Shown one piece after another: positions 45,020 to 53,552 of a stretch of DNA of 64,000 nt. The position numbers and the translations under genes are program-made. The notes under the pieces were generated by a model. The model worked only from the letters and a program-made list of their open reading frames with translations. It had not been told where the DNA came from and made no database searches. This DNA comes from Chloroflexota bacterium. Lineage in GTDB: Bacteria; Chloroflexota; Anaerolineae; Anaerolineales; Villigracilaceae. Location of the stretch: contig JAKOVF010000121.1 of the NCBI GenBank assembly GCA_029782225.1, positions 39,319-103,318 on the forward strand, written 5' to 3'. Within the stretch, counting starts at the first letter, position 1, and each line of letters starts with the position of its first letter.

Positions 45020-45292
45020 TCAGATCCCCGCGTTGTTGAGGATGTTCAACATTTGCGAAATCAGGCTGGTCAGGGTGGGATGGGTAACCTCAAAGTGATC
45101 GACCGCCTCATTCATGCGTCCGACAAATGTTTCTTCCGGCTCCATCCATTCGCTTTCCGGGCGTTCACGAAATGCACGGATATCTGCTTCAATGTGGTGC
45201 AGCAATTCACGCCCTTCTTCGTCATCCGTTTTCGTGTGTTTGATTTCGCGTTCGATTCTTTCCAGAAGATGGTGAAGATCTTGCTCGTTCAT
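45020..45292 (-). CDS. DUF4404 family protein
   Basis: 90 residues, helical: LHHLLERIEREIKHTKTDDEEGRELLHHIEADIRA and FEVTHPTLTSLISQMLNILNNAGI, the DUF4404 signature. ATG 45292. Function unknown. Confidence 0.85.
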   Translation of the reverse strand: MNEQDLHHLLERIEREIKHTKTDDEEGRELLHHIEADIRAFRERPESEWMEPEETFVGRMNEAVDHFEVTHPTLTSLISQMLNILNNAGI

Positions 45293-45383
45293 GGCAAAAG
45301 ACCTCTTTTTCAGTAGCGGGATGCCTGCGCCTTGCAAACTCCACCTCTATTTTACAACTTTTCAGTGGGATGAAAACGCCAGG

Positions 45384-45752
45384 CTATTCAGGCAGGAAAG
45401 CCCCTGCCAGATAGCCAAACCACATGAAGAGCGCCCACGGAATGAAGCTGAAGAGGATGACACCGACCGGGCCGAGCAGGCCCCCGCTCACCATACCGAA
45501 AATGGCAAGGGGCACCGCCAGCAGATAAGCGCCGAGGATGACCCACCTTCCCGTCCTCGTTTTGCTGCGCCGCAAAAAGAAGGTCAGCAGCAAGGCACCA
45601 GCCAGTCCAGCCAGATAGAAGAGCAGATAATCAAGCGGGGAAGCAATTGTATTGAGCTTCCGGAACCGAAACAGGAAGATCAGGGCCTGCAAGAGAGGAT
45701 AAGCCAGCCCGATGATCAAAGACCACCAGTAGGGAATGTTCTTCTGCTTCAT
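45384..45752 (-). CDS. Small four-helix membrane protein
   Basis: 122 residues with four hydrophobic segments. Similar in length and layout (PLADYLFFFLTG / PLDYLLFYLAG) to the protein at 57640, so the two are paralogues. ATG 45752 follows AAAGGAG. Function unknown. Confidence 0.8.
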   Translation of the reverse strand: MKQKNIPYWWSLIIGLAYPLLQALIFLFRFRKLNTIASPLDYLLFYLAGLAGALLLTFFLRRSKTRTGRWVILGAYLLAVPLAIFGMVSGGLLGPVGVILFSFIPWALFMWFGYLAGAFLPE

Positions 45753-45986
45753 GCACAGCGCTCCTTTGACTGCAATGGATGCGGGCATTGTAGGGGCCAG
45801 GGTCAAAACGGTCAATCCCACTTTGCGAACCACTGTTGGAAGATTCTGAGCCAGTTGAGGTGCATTCCTTCATCTCGCTGTGAATTTCCGATGTCCCCGT
45901 TTGAGTCCGCCATACATTAGCAGATGATTAGGGATTTCATCAGGGCAACAAGCCTGTGATACATTTGTTCATCAAAAGGAGTTCGA

Positions 45987-46172
45987 ATGGATTTTGGCGC
46001 ACCTGAATTACTTATCATCCTGGTGGTGGTCGTGTTGCTTTTTGGCCCGGGCCGCATCGGCAAAGTAGCCGGTGAGATCGGCAAAGGCATACGGAATTTC
46101 CGTGAAGGAATCAGTGGGGATAATGAAAAAGCAGATGAGGAATCATCTCAAGAGAAGACGACCAAAGGATAG
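45987..46172 (+). CDS. tatA: Sec-independent protein translocase TatA
   Basis: 61 residues: one N-terminal membrane helix followed by the FGPGRIGKVAGEIGKGIRNFREGI amphipathic helix (with the conserved Phe-Gly), then a charged tail. Part of the twin-arginine export pore. No tatC nearby. ATG 45987 follows AAAAGGAG. Confidence 0.95.
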   Translation: MDFGAPELLIILVVVVLLFGPGRIGKVAGEIGKGIRNFREGISGDNEKADEESSQEKTTKG

Positions 46173-46203
46173 AACCTGTTACTGGCAGCAATCGGTACGA
46201 ATC

Positions 46204-46261
46204 AAAAACGCCCCGCGTCGTTCGGAGATCATGAATCTCACGAAAGCCGCGGGGCGTTTTT
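46204..46261. terminator. Bidirectional terminator
   Basis: AAAAACGCCCCGCG (46204-46217) pairs with CGCGGGGCGTTTTT (46248-46261). It ends tatA on the plus strand and the DUF2892 gene on the minus strand. Confidence 0.85.
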
Positions 46262-46267
46262 GTATGG

Positions 46268-46495
46268 CTATTTGCCGGCGCGGATCTTCGGGCCGCTAAG
46301 CGGCGCACCAAAGAGCGGCGCAAACACACAAAAATCGAACAGGCCTGCCACAAGCGGCACGAGCCCGACGATTGCGATGATGGTGCCGGTGATTCCACCC
46401 AGGCCAAACCAGCCCCACGCCACTAATGCCAGTCCTGCAACGACGCGGACCACACGACCTGTGCTCGAAGCCATGAAAGAAACAAATGGGTTCAT
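46268..46495 (-). CDS. DUF2892 (YgaP-like) inner-membrane protein
   Basis: 75 residues: NPFVSFMASSTGRVVRVVAGLALVAWGWF ... GTIIAIVGLVPLVAGLFDFCVFAPLFG, two membrane helices. Related proteins often accompany sulfur or rhodanese functions. The promoter carries a Crp-like dyad (46558-46570). Confidence 0.92.
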   Translation of the reverse strand: MNPFVSFMASSTGRVVRVVAGLALVAWGWFGLGGITGTIIAIVGLVPLVAGLFDFCVFAPLFGAPLSGPKIRAGK

Positions 46496-46529
46496 TTTTC
46501 ATCTCCTATGAATGATTGATCTTGCCCTC

Positions 46530-46578
46530 AGTATAGGAGCCTTAACGGTTCTTGTCAGTGATATTGTCACATTGTGAC
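46530..46578 (-). promoter_or_regulatory. Promoter of the DUF2892 gene with Crp/Fnr dyads
   Basis: Minus-strand -10 TATACT (46535-46530), with GTGA-N5-TCAC (46558-46570, centre about 46564) about 40 bp upstream of the expected start. A second perfect dyad GTCACA-T-TGTGAC (46566-46578) overlaps it and the 3' end of the crp gene. Confidence 0.65.
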
Positions 46579-47241
46579 CAGAGCCTGCAGTCCCTCTTCA
46601 TCCAGGATTTCGATCTCGCCGCGGCCCACACGCACAAATCCGCGCTGGGACAGATCCTCGAGCAGACGGCTGATGACCTCGCGGGATGTGCCCAGCTCCG
46701 AGGCAATTTCCTGATGAGTTGTACGTATCGGGTTCTGGACCTTCGACTGGCTCAACAAAAAAGAAGTAAGTCTTACATCCATGCGGCGGAAGACCACCTC
46801 ATCCACCAGCGACATGACTTTCTCGAGGCGCTGAGAGAGCAGTTCAAAGACAAAATCGCGCCAGATGTCGTACTTGCCCACCCAGCGGCGAAAGGCTTCA
46901 GCGGGGATCATCACAGCCTCAGCATCCGCCTCGACGGTTGCCACAGCCGGAAAAGTCTTGTAGCTGAGGATCGCATTGGCAGTCAGAATGCAGCCCTGGC
47001 CATTCCCAAAACGGTACAAGGTGATCTCGCGTCCCGTTTCGCCAATTTTGTACACACGCACCACGCCGGAGATTAACAGGGCAATCCCTTCGACGCGGTC
47101 ACCTTCGACAAAGACATCGTGCCCCGCAGGGATCTTCATCACCGTTCCTGCTTCACGGAATTCGCGTACCAGTTGGGCATCGGCATTTTGCAGGAAAGGG
47201 AGAAGGGGTGAGATCTGTTTATATTGAGTGTCATTGATCAT
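46567..47241 (-). CDS. Crp/Fnr-family transcription regulator
   Basis: 224 residues: cyclic-nucleotide-type sensor domain (FVEGDRVEGIALLISGVVRVYKI), dimer helix, and Crp-type HTH (TTHQEIASELGTSREVISRLLEDL). The N-terminal Cys cluster of Fnr is absent (one Cys), so the signal is not a Fnr-type 4Fe-4S cluster; a haem/NO (Dnr-like) or redox signal is possible. It is a plausible regulator of the three GTGA-TCAC promoters. ATG 47241. Confidence 0.9.
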   Translation of the reverse strand: MINDTQYKQISPLLPFLQNADAQLVREFREAGTVMKIPAGHDVFVEGDRVEGIALLISGVVRVYKIGETGREITLYRFGNGQGCILTANAILSYKTFPAVATVEADAEAVMIPAEAFRRWVGKYDIWRDFVFELLSQRLEKVMSLVDEVVFRRMDVRLTSFLLSQSKVQNPIRTTHQEIASELGTSREVISRLLEDLSQRGFVRVGRGEIEILDEEGLQALVTM

Positions 47242-47263
47242 GGAGCCTCATCCTGGAATCAAA

Positions 47264-47293
47264 ATCATAGCGCCGGAAGTCCGGCGCTATGAT
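47264..47293 (-). terminator. Terminator of the OsmC gene
   Basis: A perfect 13-bp stem, ATCATAGCGCCGG (47264-47276) and its complement (47281-47293), loop AAGT. On the minus strand it is followed by TTTTG. Confidence 0.8.
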
Positions 47294-47318
47294 ACCCCAA
47301 TTTGATGTTGTGGAGGGC

Positions 47319-47714
47319 TCAGGCGACTGACGCTGGGACCCTAGTCGTGATCTCGAACTTTGGCGGGTTTTCGAGATGCTTTTTCACCGCGCACAACTCC
47401 GCGGAGCGAATGAGCGAGTCCAGATATTTCTCGGGGAAACCGGGCGGCACCTGGATCTCCAGGTCAATTTTCTCGACCATGCCGTTGAAAGGATTACTGT
47501 GCACGCGCTGTATGATGCGCATGCCCTCCGTCGACAGGCCGCGCTGACGGCAGAAACCCAGTACGTAAATGCCGGCGCAGGTCCCGATCGAAGACAGGAA
47601 AACTGCAAAAGGTGTGGGGGCAGAGGAGGCAGGGGGCTGATCCGTGGGAACGGTGAAGCCGCTAAAATGGGCGTCTACGCGTGAGTCGCCGGGGAAGTCA
47701 ATGATCATTTCCAT
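47319..47714 (-). CDS. OsmC family protein
   Basis: 131 residues: IDFPGDSRVDAHFSGFTVPTDQPP, SSIGTCAGIYVLGFCRQRG (Cys pair region; the usual SLGACxA Cys is present as GTCAG), EKIDLEIQVPPGFPEKYLDSLIRSAELCAVKKHLENPP. OsmC/Ohr-type thiol peroxidase or YhfA-like protein. Its promoter has the Crp-like dyad at 47779. Confidence 0.88.
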   Translation of the reverse strand: MEMIIDFPGDSRVDAHFSGFTVPTDQPPASSAPTPFAVFLSSIGTCAGIYVLGFCRQRGLSTEGMRIIQRVHSNPFNGMVEKIDLEIQVPPGFPEKYLDSLIRSAELCAVKKHLENPPKFEITTRVPASVA

Positions 47715-47750
47715 TTTGTTTGATACTCCATATAGTGTTTATTGATCGCA

Positions 47751-47791
47751 ATTATAGCCCCGGCGTTTCTATCCGTCAGTGACAAAGTCAC
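47751..47791 (-). promoter_or_regulatory. OsmC promoter with Crp/Fnr dyad
   Basis: Minus-strand -10 TATAAT (47756-47751); GTGAC-AAA-GTCAC dyad (47779-47791), centre 47785, about 40 bp upstream of the expected start, as in the other two dyad-bearing promoters of the window. Confidence 0.7.
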
Positions 47792-47847
47792 ATACCCCCG
47801 CCACTGTTTTCGAGTAATCAGGCAACCCCTGTGATGGACTTAAAATG

Positions 47848-47883
47848 CTGACGTCAGGGTGAGGGGGGCACCCTGACGTCAGC
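47848..47883 (-). terminator. Strong hairpin after the polyferredoxin operon
   Basis: GCTGACGTCAGGGTG (47848-47862) and CACCCTGACGTCAGC (47869-47883), a 15-bp perfect stem. On the minus strand the T-containing ATTTTAA follows. It ends the 49214-47954 operon. Confidence 0.75.
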
Positions 47884-47953
47884 CTGCGTATTTTGCCATG
47901 AGTGTGAATTTATTGCAAGGGTTTCAGGCACGAAATTTAGTAGGATATTCGGG

Positions 47954-48289
47954 CTATTGGTCCGAGCGTTCCTGCAGCCATGCCCGCAAAGCCGTTACAT
48001 CGAATGTGTCGCTTTCCAGATCCTTCAAAGCCGTGGATGCAGGAGTATTGGCTGGGAGATTAAACTCCGTCAGGATTTCACTCAAAGGGATGCCGAAGGT
48101 GGTCGAGACCTGTTCAAGGGTCATCCAGCCTTTGATGGTACTCACATCAGCAGCGGAAGGCTCAACACGCTCGCCAGAACCTGTCACCTTTCCTGAGGTA
48201 GACCATACTCCCGCCTGCTGGAACCCGTAGATCACGCCGAGAAATACAACCAGTACGACCACACCAAACATAAGTGGATTAATTTTCAT
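47954..48289 (-). CDS. Membrane-anchored protein, unknown
   Basis: 111 residues: an N-terminal helix (PLMFGVVVLVVFLGVIYGF) and a helical domain (IKGWMTLEQVSTTFGIPLSEILTEFNLP) resembling helix-turn-helix-like or SAM-like folds. It follows the polyferredoxin gene by 10 nt, so is probably its partner. Confidence 0.75.
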   Translation of the reverse strand: MKINPLMFGVVVLVVFLGVIYGFQQAGVWSTSGKVTGSGERVEPSAADVSTIKGWMTLEQVSTTFGIPLSEILTEFNLPANTPASTALKDLESDTFDVTALRAWLQERSDQ

Positions 48290-48299
48290 TTCATTCTCC

Positions 48300-49214
48300 T
48301 TACTTCGCCAGAAGCGGCAAACTCACTCTAACTTCCATGGCACCTTCGCGGGGACACGCATCCACACACTCGAGGCAACTGATACAGTCAACGCTGGTGA
48401 TGGCGGCCGCAGAGTGGATTGGCAGACCCATCGGACAGGATTTGCTACATATTTTGCAGGTGGTGCAGGCGGCCGCTTCACGTCGCACATAGACAGGGCT
48501 GAGCTTGCCAAGTAAGCCGCTGATCGCACCCAGTGGACAGGCGTAGCGGCACCACGGTCTTTCGACAAAGAAGGAAGCCACCAGGGTCAGGATCAAAACA
48601 ATCAGGCCGGGGGTGACCGTCCATTCGGCGATGTTGATCAGTGCCGACCAGGGATCGTAGTCACGGAAGACCATCACACCGTAGATCGCGGCACCGGTCA
48701 CGGCCCAGACGAGCACACCATATTTCACGTAACGCAGATATTGATCGAGGAAATTCCAAAGGACACGGCCCTTCTGGTTCAGCGCGCGCACCGCTTTACG
48801 TACAGGTACGAAGCGCTTTTGGATCCAGACGCCCAGTCCATGAACGAGATCCTGAATGAATCCAAGCGGGCAGATCCATCCGCAGAAAGCCGACCGCAGG
48901 AGCAAAGCGCTGATCAGGACCGCGGCGGCTACCACGAGGTTCGAGAGGTGCGTATGTGAGACAAAGGTTCCTCCACCGGTCAGATACTTGTAGAGGGTTT
49001 CCAGGCCGCCAAATGGACAGAAGGCTTCCGGTGAGGCCGTCAGGTTTGTATCACTCTCGCCTGCGGCAACATGAATGACCGTCACATAAAGAATGAAGAA
49101 AGCAAAAGCGGACTGCACCAGGCGGCGGAAGGTCCGGTTGGTCAGCCGCGCCTTGAGGCCATGCAGGCGGGGTTTGACGCGTCCACTTTTTACAGGAAGA
49201 GATTGTGCTGTCAT
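48300..49214 (-). CDS. 4Fe-4S polyferredoxin, NapH/YccM/CcoG-like
   Basis: 304 residues with about four to five membrane helices, the FCGWICPLGFIQDL and WCRYACPLGAISGL motifs, and two CxxCxxC-type clusters at the C terminus (CTTCKICSKSCP and CISCLECVDACP). An electron-transfer protein of the NapH/RnfB type; the electron donor and acceptor are unknown. ATG 49214. Confidence 0.9.
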   Translation of the reverse strand: MTAQSLPVKSGRVKPRLHGLKARLTNRTFRRLVQSAFAFFILYVTVIHVAAGESDTNLTASPEAFCPFGGLETLYKYLTGGGTFVSHTHLSNLVVAAAVLISALLLRSAFCGWICPLGFIQDLVHGLGVWIQKRFVPVRKAVRALNQKGRVLWNFLDQYLRYVKYGVLVWAVTGAAIYGVMVFRDYDPWSALINIAEWTVTPGLIVLILTLVASFFVERPWCRYACPLGAISGLLGKLSPVYVRREAAACTTCKICSKSCPMGLPIHSAAAITSVDCISCLECVDACPREGAMEVRVSLPLLAK

Positions 49215-49368
49215 GATGAGTAACTCCTAAAAGAAGATAGGTCCATGATAGAGGCCTTGCGTCAATCGAAGTTAAAGAAAGTGTAAAGATTATGTGAAGG
49301 AGTGTAACTTTTTATTGGCTTCGGCGACTGTTGGGATAGAAAGTCAAATCAATCTAAAGGAGAAAAAA

Positions 49369-49758
49369 ATGCTAAAAACCTATCTCATCAGTTCCCTTGT
49401 ACTGACCCTGTTCTTCGGAGCAGCCGGGGTCAGTTCTGCCGTAAAGCAGGTGCAGCGCGAACGGTCGTTGGCACCCGCCAGCATCGACGCCGAACCGGTT
49501 CGTTCAGCAGTAAACAATGAAATCCAGATCCAGACTCGTGAAAGGACGATGCCTGACACCGCCATCGGTGAGACTGCGACACCCACCCAGGATTGCGATG
49601 GAACGCCGGATCGCGATCGGGATCGCCTTCAAGATCAAACTCAAGACCGTGACCAGGATCGCCTTCATCAAGACGAGCCAAACGGGATTCAAAACCAGGG
49701 TACCGGTCAGGCAGGCGGCGGAAACGGAGCCGGCAATCAACACGGCAACCAGCCGTAG
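49369..49758 (+). CDS. Secreted Arg/Asp-rich repeat protein
   Basis: 129 residues: signal peptide (ISSLVLTLFFGAAGVSSA), then an Arg/Asp/Gln-rich low-complexity segment (RDRDRLQDQTQDRDQD) and a Gly/Asn-rich end. It may bind metal or calcium. ATG 49369 follows AAAGGAG. Function unknown. Confidence 0.75.
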   Translation: MLKTYLISSLVLTLFFGAAGVSSAVKQVQRERSLAPASIDAEPVRSAVNNEIQIQTRERTMPDTAIGETATPTQDCDGTPDRDRDRLQDQTQDRDQDRLHQDEPNGIQNQGTGQAGGGNGAGNQHGNQP

Positions 49759-49776
49759 ATCAAGCTGTACACATCA

Positions 49777-49814
49777 AGCACAAAGCGGACGAGGCCTCTC
49801 GTCCGCTTTGTGCT
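49777..49814 (+). terminator. Terminator of the Arg/Asp-rich gene
   Basis: A 17-bp perfect stem (49777-49793 with 49798-49814), starting AGCACAAAGCGG. It may also end transcription from the minus strand. Confidence 0.75.
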
Positions 49815-49939
49815 GAATTCCTCATGCAGAAAATGCTCTTTTAATCAAATCAAAAAGCCCATCCAGGAGGCTGTCACAGCCTGCGGATGGACTTATAAGG
49901 GCGTGGCGTTTGGAAAACTGTGAAGGGGAAATGGCAGGG

Positions 49940-51310
49940 CTAGGCGGCCGATCTCTGCGTTGACGGGAACAGCTTTCCGATCAGGTTGGTCCCGCCGACG
50001 GCACTCAGGCTCATCACGAGAGGCATTACGGGCATCAGATAAAGCAGCTGCGAGTCGACGGCCATGTACACCAGGGTGATGACAAGGATGCTTCCCCACA
50101 GCGGCCAGGCACGTTTCATGTTTCCAATCAATCCGATCAAGGCCAGGATCAGGAGTGCCCCCTGGTATACCATGATCGCCTTGTCCTCCGACTTCATAGG
50201 CACATCATAGGAACTGAAATATCCCCAGTTGAACCAGAGGGGCAAAAATCGATAGGCCGAGAGTGAGAGATACTGGACCGGGTGAGAACGAATGATCTGC
50301 AATGCCTCGCCGCGATAGACCAGGTCCATTTGAGCTTCGTTCTCCTGCCCGGTCAGGTCCGTTCGGCGGGCAACCAGCGCCTGGATTGCGGAAAGTCCCT
50401 CCTCCCCACCCACATAACGGAAATAGTCAGAAGTACCCAGCATGTAGTTATGACGGTACAAGTTGTATCCGATCAGGCTGGACCCGAGGACCGGGCGCCC
50501 AAAAGCAATCTTGTTCCTGATCACCCACGGCATCATCAACAAAATCACGAGGCTGGAGAGAATCAGCGGTGCGCGAATGGTTTCCTTGAAACCGAGCCGC
50601 GTCCGCCATGATTCAAGGAACACGCCTGCGATCACGATCGCCGCGATCACCAGCGTCCCGGAGCGAGCGACCACCGCCAGTCCAAGGCCAAGGCCCGCGA
50701 ACAGCCAGTCACGGACGCGGTGAGATCGACGAGCCCGCAGCGTGAAAAGGATTCCCACAGTGACCAGCAGCGCCGACAGCAGGTCACCGGACACCTGTGG
50801 GATCAATTCAATGGCAGGGACATACAGTGCCCACAGGAATGCAGCGAAGAGCGCGGCACGGGTACTGGCCCATTCGCGCGTCAGAACATAAATGAGAATA
50901 AGGACTGCCAGATAGATGAGGAATTCAACAAAAGTAGCCGCCCATAAAGATCCGCCGCTGAGACGAGCCACTGCAGCAAATAAAAATACAGGGAGCGGCT
51001 CGCGGGCAGCCGTGACTTGATTGGACGGCCCACAGAACGGGAAGTACCGAGTCAGGCATAAGCTATAGCCGTGACCGTGAACCAGATTCAGAGCGATCGA
51101 CCACCACGAGTCGTTTTCACCCGCGTTGATATCGGGAGGTAAACTCTCCAGATTCATGGCGACCGAAACAGCGATCCCCAGAACCATGATCAGGGCCAGT
51201 ATGTACAAAGGGTGGAGATCGATAAAGGTCAGCAAACGGTCAAGCGGACCGTGAGCGGAAGCCTGGCCTTGTCTCGATTTATTGGTATCAGCATGGGACG
51301 ACACAGACAC
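49940..51310 (-). CDS. Glycosyltransferase family 39-like membrane protein
   Basis: 456 residues with about eleven membrane helices. The PMT/ArnT-like pattern is visible in the first loop (NAGENDSWWSIALNLVHGHGYSLC; the acidic Glu-Asn-Asp is the expected catalytic region). It likely transfers a lipid-linked sugar. GTG 51310 follows GAGGAG. Confidence 0.82.
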   Translation of the reverse strand: MSVSSHADTNKSRQGQASAHGPLDRLLTFIDLHPLYILALIMVLGIAVSVAMNLESLPPDINAGENDSWWSIALNLVHGHGYSLCLTRYFPFCGPSNQVTAAREPLPVFLFAAVARLSGGSLWAATFVEFLIYLAVLILIYVLTREWASTRAALFAAFLWALYVPAIELIPQVSGDLLSALLVTVGILFTLRARRSHRVRDWLFAGLGLGLAVVARSGTLVIAAIVIAGVFLESWRTRLGFKETIRAPLILSSLVILLMMPWVIRNKIAFGRPVLGSSLIGYNLYRHNYMLGTSDYFRYVGGEEGLSAIQALVARRTDLTGQENEAQMDLVYRGEALQIIRSHPVQYLSLSAYRFLPLWFNWGYFSSYDVPMKSEDKAIMVYQGALLILALIGLIGNMKRAWPLWGSILVITLVYMAVDSQLLYLMPVMPLVMSLSAVGGTNLIGKLFPSTQRSAA

Positions 51311-51524
51311 TTCATTCTCCTCTAAGTCTCTACGTGCAGTAAATCACGAAGCCTGGATTTGTTTCTGGGATTATAGGGAGCAATTATGAAGATTTGATGA
51401 AATCAAAATGAATCACTTTTGGGAAATTGTAAGAAAGCGGTCATGCTGAGGTAAGACTTTCATAATATATGCTGGTTACGATTTGGGGGTCGGGCCGAAA
51501 GGAATTTCTTATCAAGGAGATTGG

Positions 51525-52667
51525 ATGATGAAAAGTTTACAGTTCATAAGGCATCTTGGCCTTCGCCTGTTTCTGGCAGCAGCGTTCCTGCTCCCTCTGT
51601 TTGCCGGGTTTACCAGCCCGGTGGCAGCCGCGGAGGATGAGTCATCGCGCGCTGTTTACACGATCACAAATGCGGCCAGCGGAAATGAAGTCCTGGTCTA
51701 CCATCGCTCCCCGAATGGGTCTCTCAGCCCGCAGGGATCATATCCCACAGACGGCCTGGGATCTGGTGCAGGGCTCGGTTCACAGGGCGCGGTGGTTCTC
51801 AGCCGTGACCATCAGTGGCTGTTCGTGGTGAATGCCGGCAGCAACGAGATCACATCCTTTGCAGTAAAGAGGAACAAACTCGAGCTGGCTGATGTGGTCG
51901 ATTCCGGTGGTACGCAGCCGATCAGCCTGACCGAGAATGACGGCCTGCTCTATGTGCTGAACGGCGGGGGCAGCGGCAACATCAGCGGATTCACAGTTGG
52001 AAATGACGGCTCGCTCGAAGCCCTGCCCGGCTCGGCACAGCCGTTGAGCAATGGAGGCACGGGAGCAGCGCCTGGTCCGGCGGAGATCGCCTTTGGTCCG
52101 GATGGAAACGTCCTGGTAGTCACTGAAAAAGCAACAAATCTCATCGATACGTATCAGGTGGAGGACGGCATTGCCAGTGCACCGGTCACTCATGCTTCAG
52201 CGGGCACCACCCCGTTCGGATTCGCATTCGATCAACGCGACCATATCATTGTCTCGGAAGCATTCGGCGGCGCGCCCAACGCCAGTGCGCTCTCCTCCTA
52301 CAAAGTGACAGAAAATAAATTCAGCCTGGTCAGCCCCTCGGTCGCGACCACAGAAACGGCGGCTTGCTGGGTGGTCGTCTCGAATAACGGGAAGTACGCC
52401 TACACAACCAACGCTGGCAGTGGGTCCATTTCAAGCTATCGGATCGGGAAAGACGGCTCTTTGACGCTGCTGGAAGCTCAGGCCGGCCTGACAGGCGTTG
52501 GCAGCAGCCCGATCGATATGGCGATCAGCAATAATGGACGGTATCTGTATGCCCTCGGCGGTGCCAGCCACATGATCAGCATGTTCCAGGTCAAAGCGGA
52601 TGGAAGCCTCGTTTCACTGGGTAACATCACCGTGCCCGCCGCGGCCGTCGGTCTGGCTGCCCAGTGA
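51525..52667 (+). CDS. Secreted 7-bladed beta-propeller (lactonase-like) protein
   Basis: 380 residues: signal peptide (LGLRLFLAAAFLLPLFAGFTSPVAAA), then repeats like GSNEITSFAVKRNKLELADVV and GGAPNASALSSYKVTENKFSLVS, typical of the 6-phosphogluconolactonase/YncE propeller class. No obvious lactonase active-site residues; a structural or binding role is equally possible. ATG 51525 follows AAGGAG (51514-51519). Confidence 0.83.
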   Translation: MMKSLQFIRHLGLRLFLAAAFLLPLFAGFTSPVAAAEDESSRAVYTITNAASGNEVLVYHRSPNGSLSPQGSYPTDGLGSGAGLGSQGAVVLSRDHQWLFVVNAGSNEITSFAVKRNKLELADVVDSGGTQPISLTENDGLLYVLNGGGSGNISGFTVGNDGSLEALPGSAQPLSNGGTGAAPGPAEIAFGPDGNVLVVTEKATNLIDTYQVEDGIASAPVTHASAGTTPFGFAFDQRDHIIVSEAFGGAPNASALSSYKVTENKFSLVSPSVATTETAACWVVVSNNGKYAYTTNAGSGSISSYRIGKDGSLTLLEAQAGLTGVGSSPIDMAISNNGRYLYALGGASHMISMFQVKADGSLVSLGNITVPAAAVGLAAQ

Positions 52668-52707
52668 TCTGACGGACATTTATCGGTTCTGGCTCGACTC
52701 AAATGAA

Positions 52708-52742
52708 GAGCCGGCAAGTTGTCGCTTGCCGGCTCCTTTTTC
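52708..52742 (+). terminator. Terminator of the beta-propeller gene
   Basis: GAGCCGGCAAG (52708-52718) and CTTGCCGGCTC (52725-52735) with CTTTTT after it; a strong intrinsic terminator on the plus strand. Confidence 0.9.
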
Positions 52743-52757
52743 TTTCAACCGTTTGGC

Positions 52758-53120
52758 TTAATACTCGTTGACCTTTTTCTTCCCATTTTCCGCGCCCTGG
52801 GCGACGTTGTCCAACTGGTGGCTCACGATGTGCTTGCCGCGTTCCTTGAGGTCGTTCGCCTTCTCAGCGACAGTGCCTCCAAGATCCTGGATCCTGGACC
52901 TGGCCTGGGACACTGTATCCTTCACGGTCTCAGTGGTACGGTCACGAAGTTCCGCAGCCTTGTCACGGATTTGACTGCGTGTCTCTTCACCAGATTGAGG
53001 CGCCAGAAGCCACATGGTGACAGCGCCGATCGCGCCACCCACCAACAGGCCCGTTACAATGGATTTGGTCGCCTGGCCGGCGGGCATCATATACTGCATT
53101 TCACGATTATCGGTCCTCAT
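52758..53120 (-). CDS. YtxH domain protein
   Basis: 120 residues: one N-terminal membrane helix with Gly-rich face (VTGLLVGGAIGAVTMWLLAP), then repeated amphipathic helices (KAAELRDRTTETVKDTVSQARSRIQDL). The YtxH/LEA-like pattern suggests stress protection. ATG 53120 or 53123. Confidence 0.85.
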   Translation of the reverse strand: MRTDNREMQYMMPAGQATKSIVTGLLVGGAIGAVTMWLLAPQSGEETRSQIRDKAAELRDRTTETVKDTVSQARSRIQDLGGTVAEKANDLKERGKHIVSHQLDNVAQGAENGKKKVNEY

Positions 53121-53504
53121 CATACTCTCCTTTTTCAATAGTTTTTCCATGCACCCCCGGAATGGAATGAATGGCCGCTGCTGCAATCCTTTCAGGAGGC
53201 AGCGTGTTATAGAGCGATCCTGAATGATTTAACGGTCAATTTCCCCCGGTGTTACATATATTCCATGTATGGCTGGTCGGAAATAGAAAAACCTCCCGAG
53301 GCGATTCCTGCATGGGAGGCTGGCTCGATCAAAGGATCCCCCTGAAGTTCCCAGAACTGAACAAATCGCTTGACCTGAAAAAAGGAACTGCGTCCGCACT
53401 TGCACCGCTCGCAAGCCGTTTCGCCCCGCCTGCTCCCTGCCGCAGGCACCGGCGAACGGGGTAGGGTGTCAGACTGAATCAGCGTCCGCTTGTTCTTATA
53501 TCAC

Positions 53505-53540
53505 TGACCCACCTCGAATGATGAGATTCGGGGTGGGTCA
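53505..53540 (-). terminator. Hairpin downstream of the Gly/Gln-rich gene
   Basis: TGACCCACCTCGAAT (53505-53519) pairs with ATTCGGGGTGGGTCA (53526-53540, one wobble); no T-run. The 53121-53504 gap holds no other supported gene. Confidence 0.6.
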
Positions 53541-53552
53541 CGTTTGCCTGGA

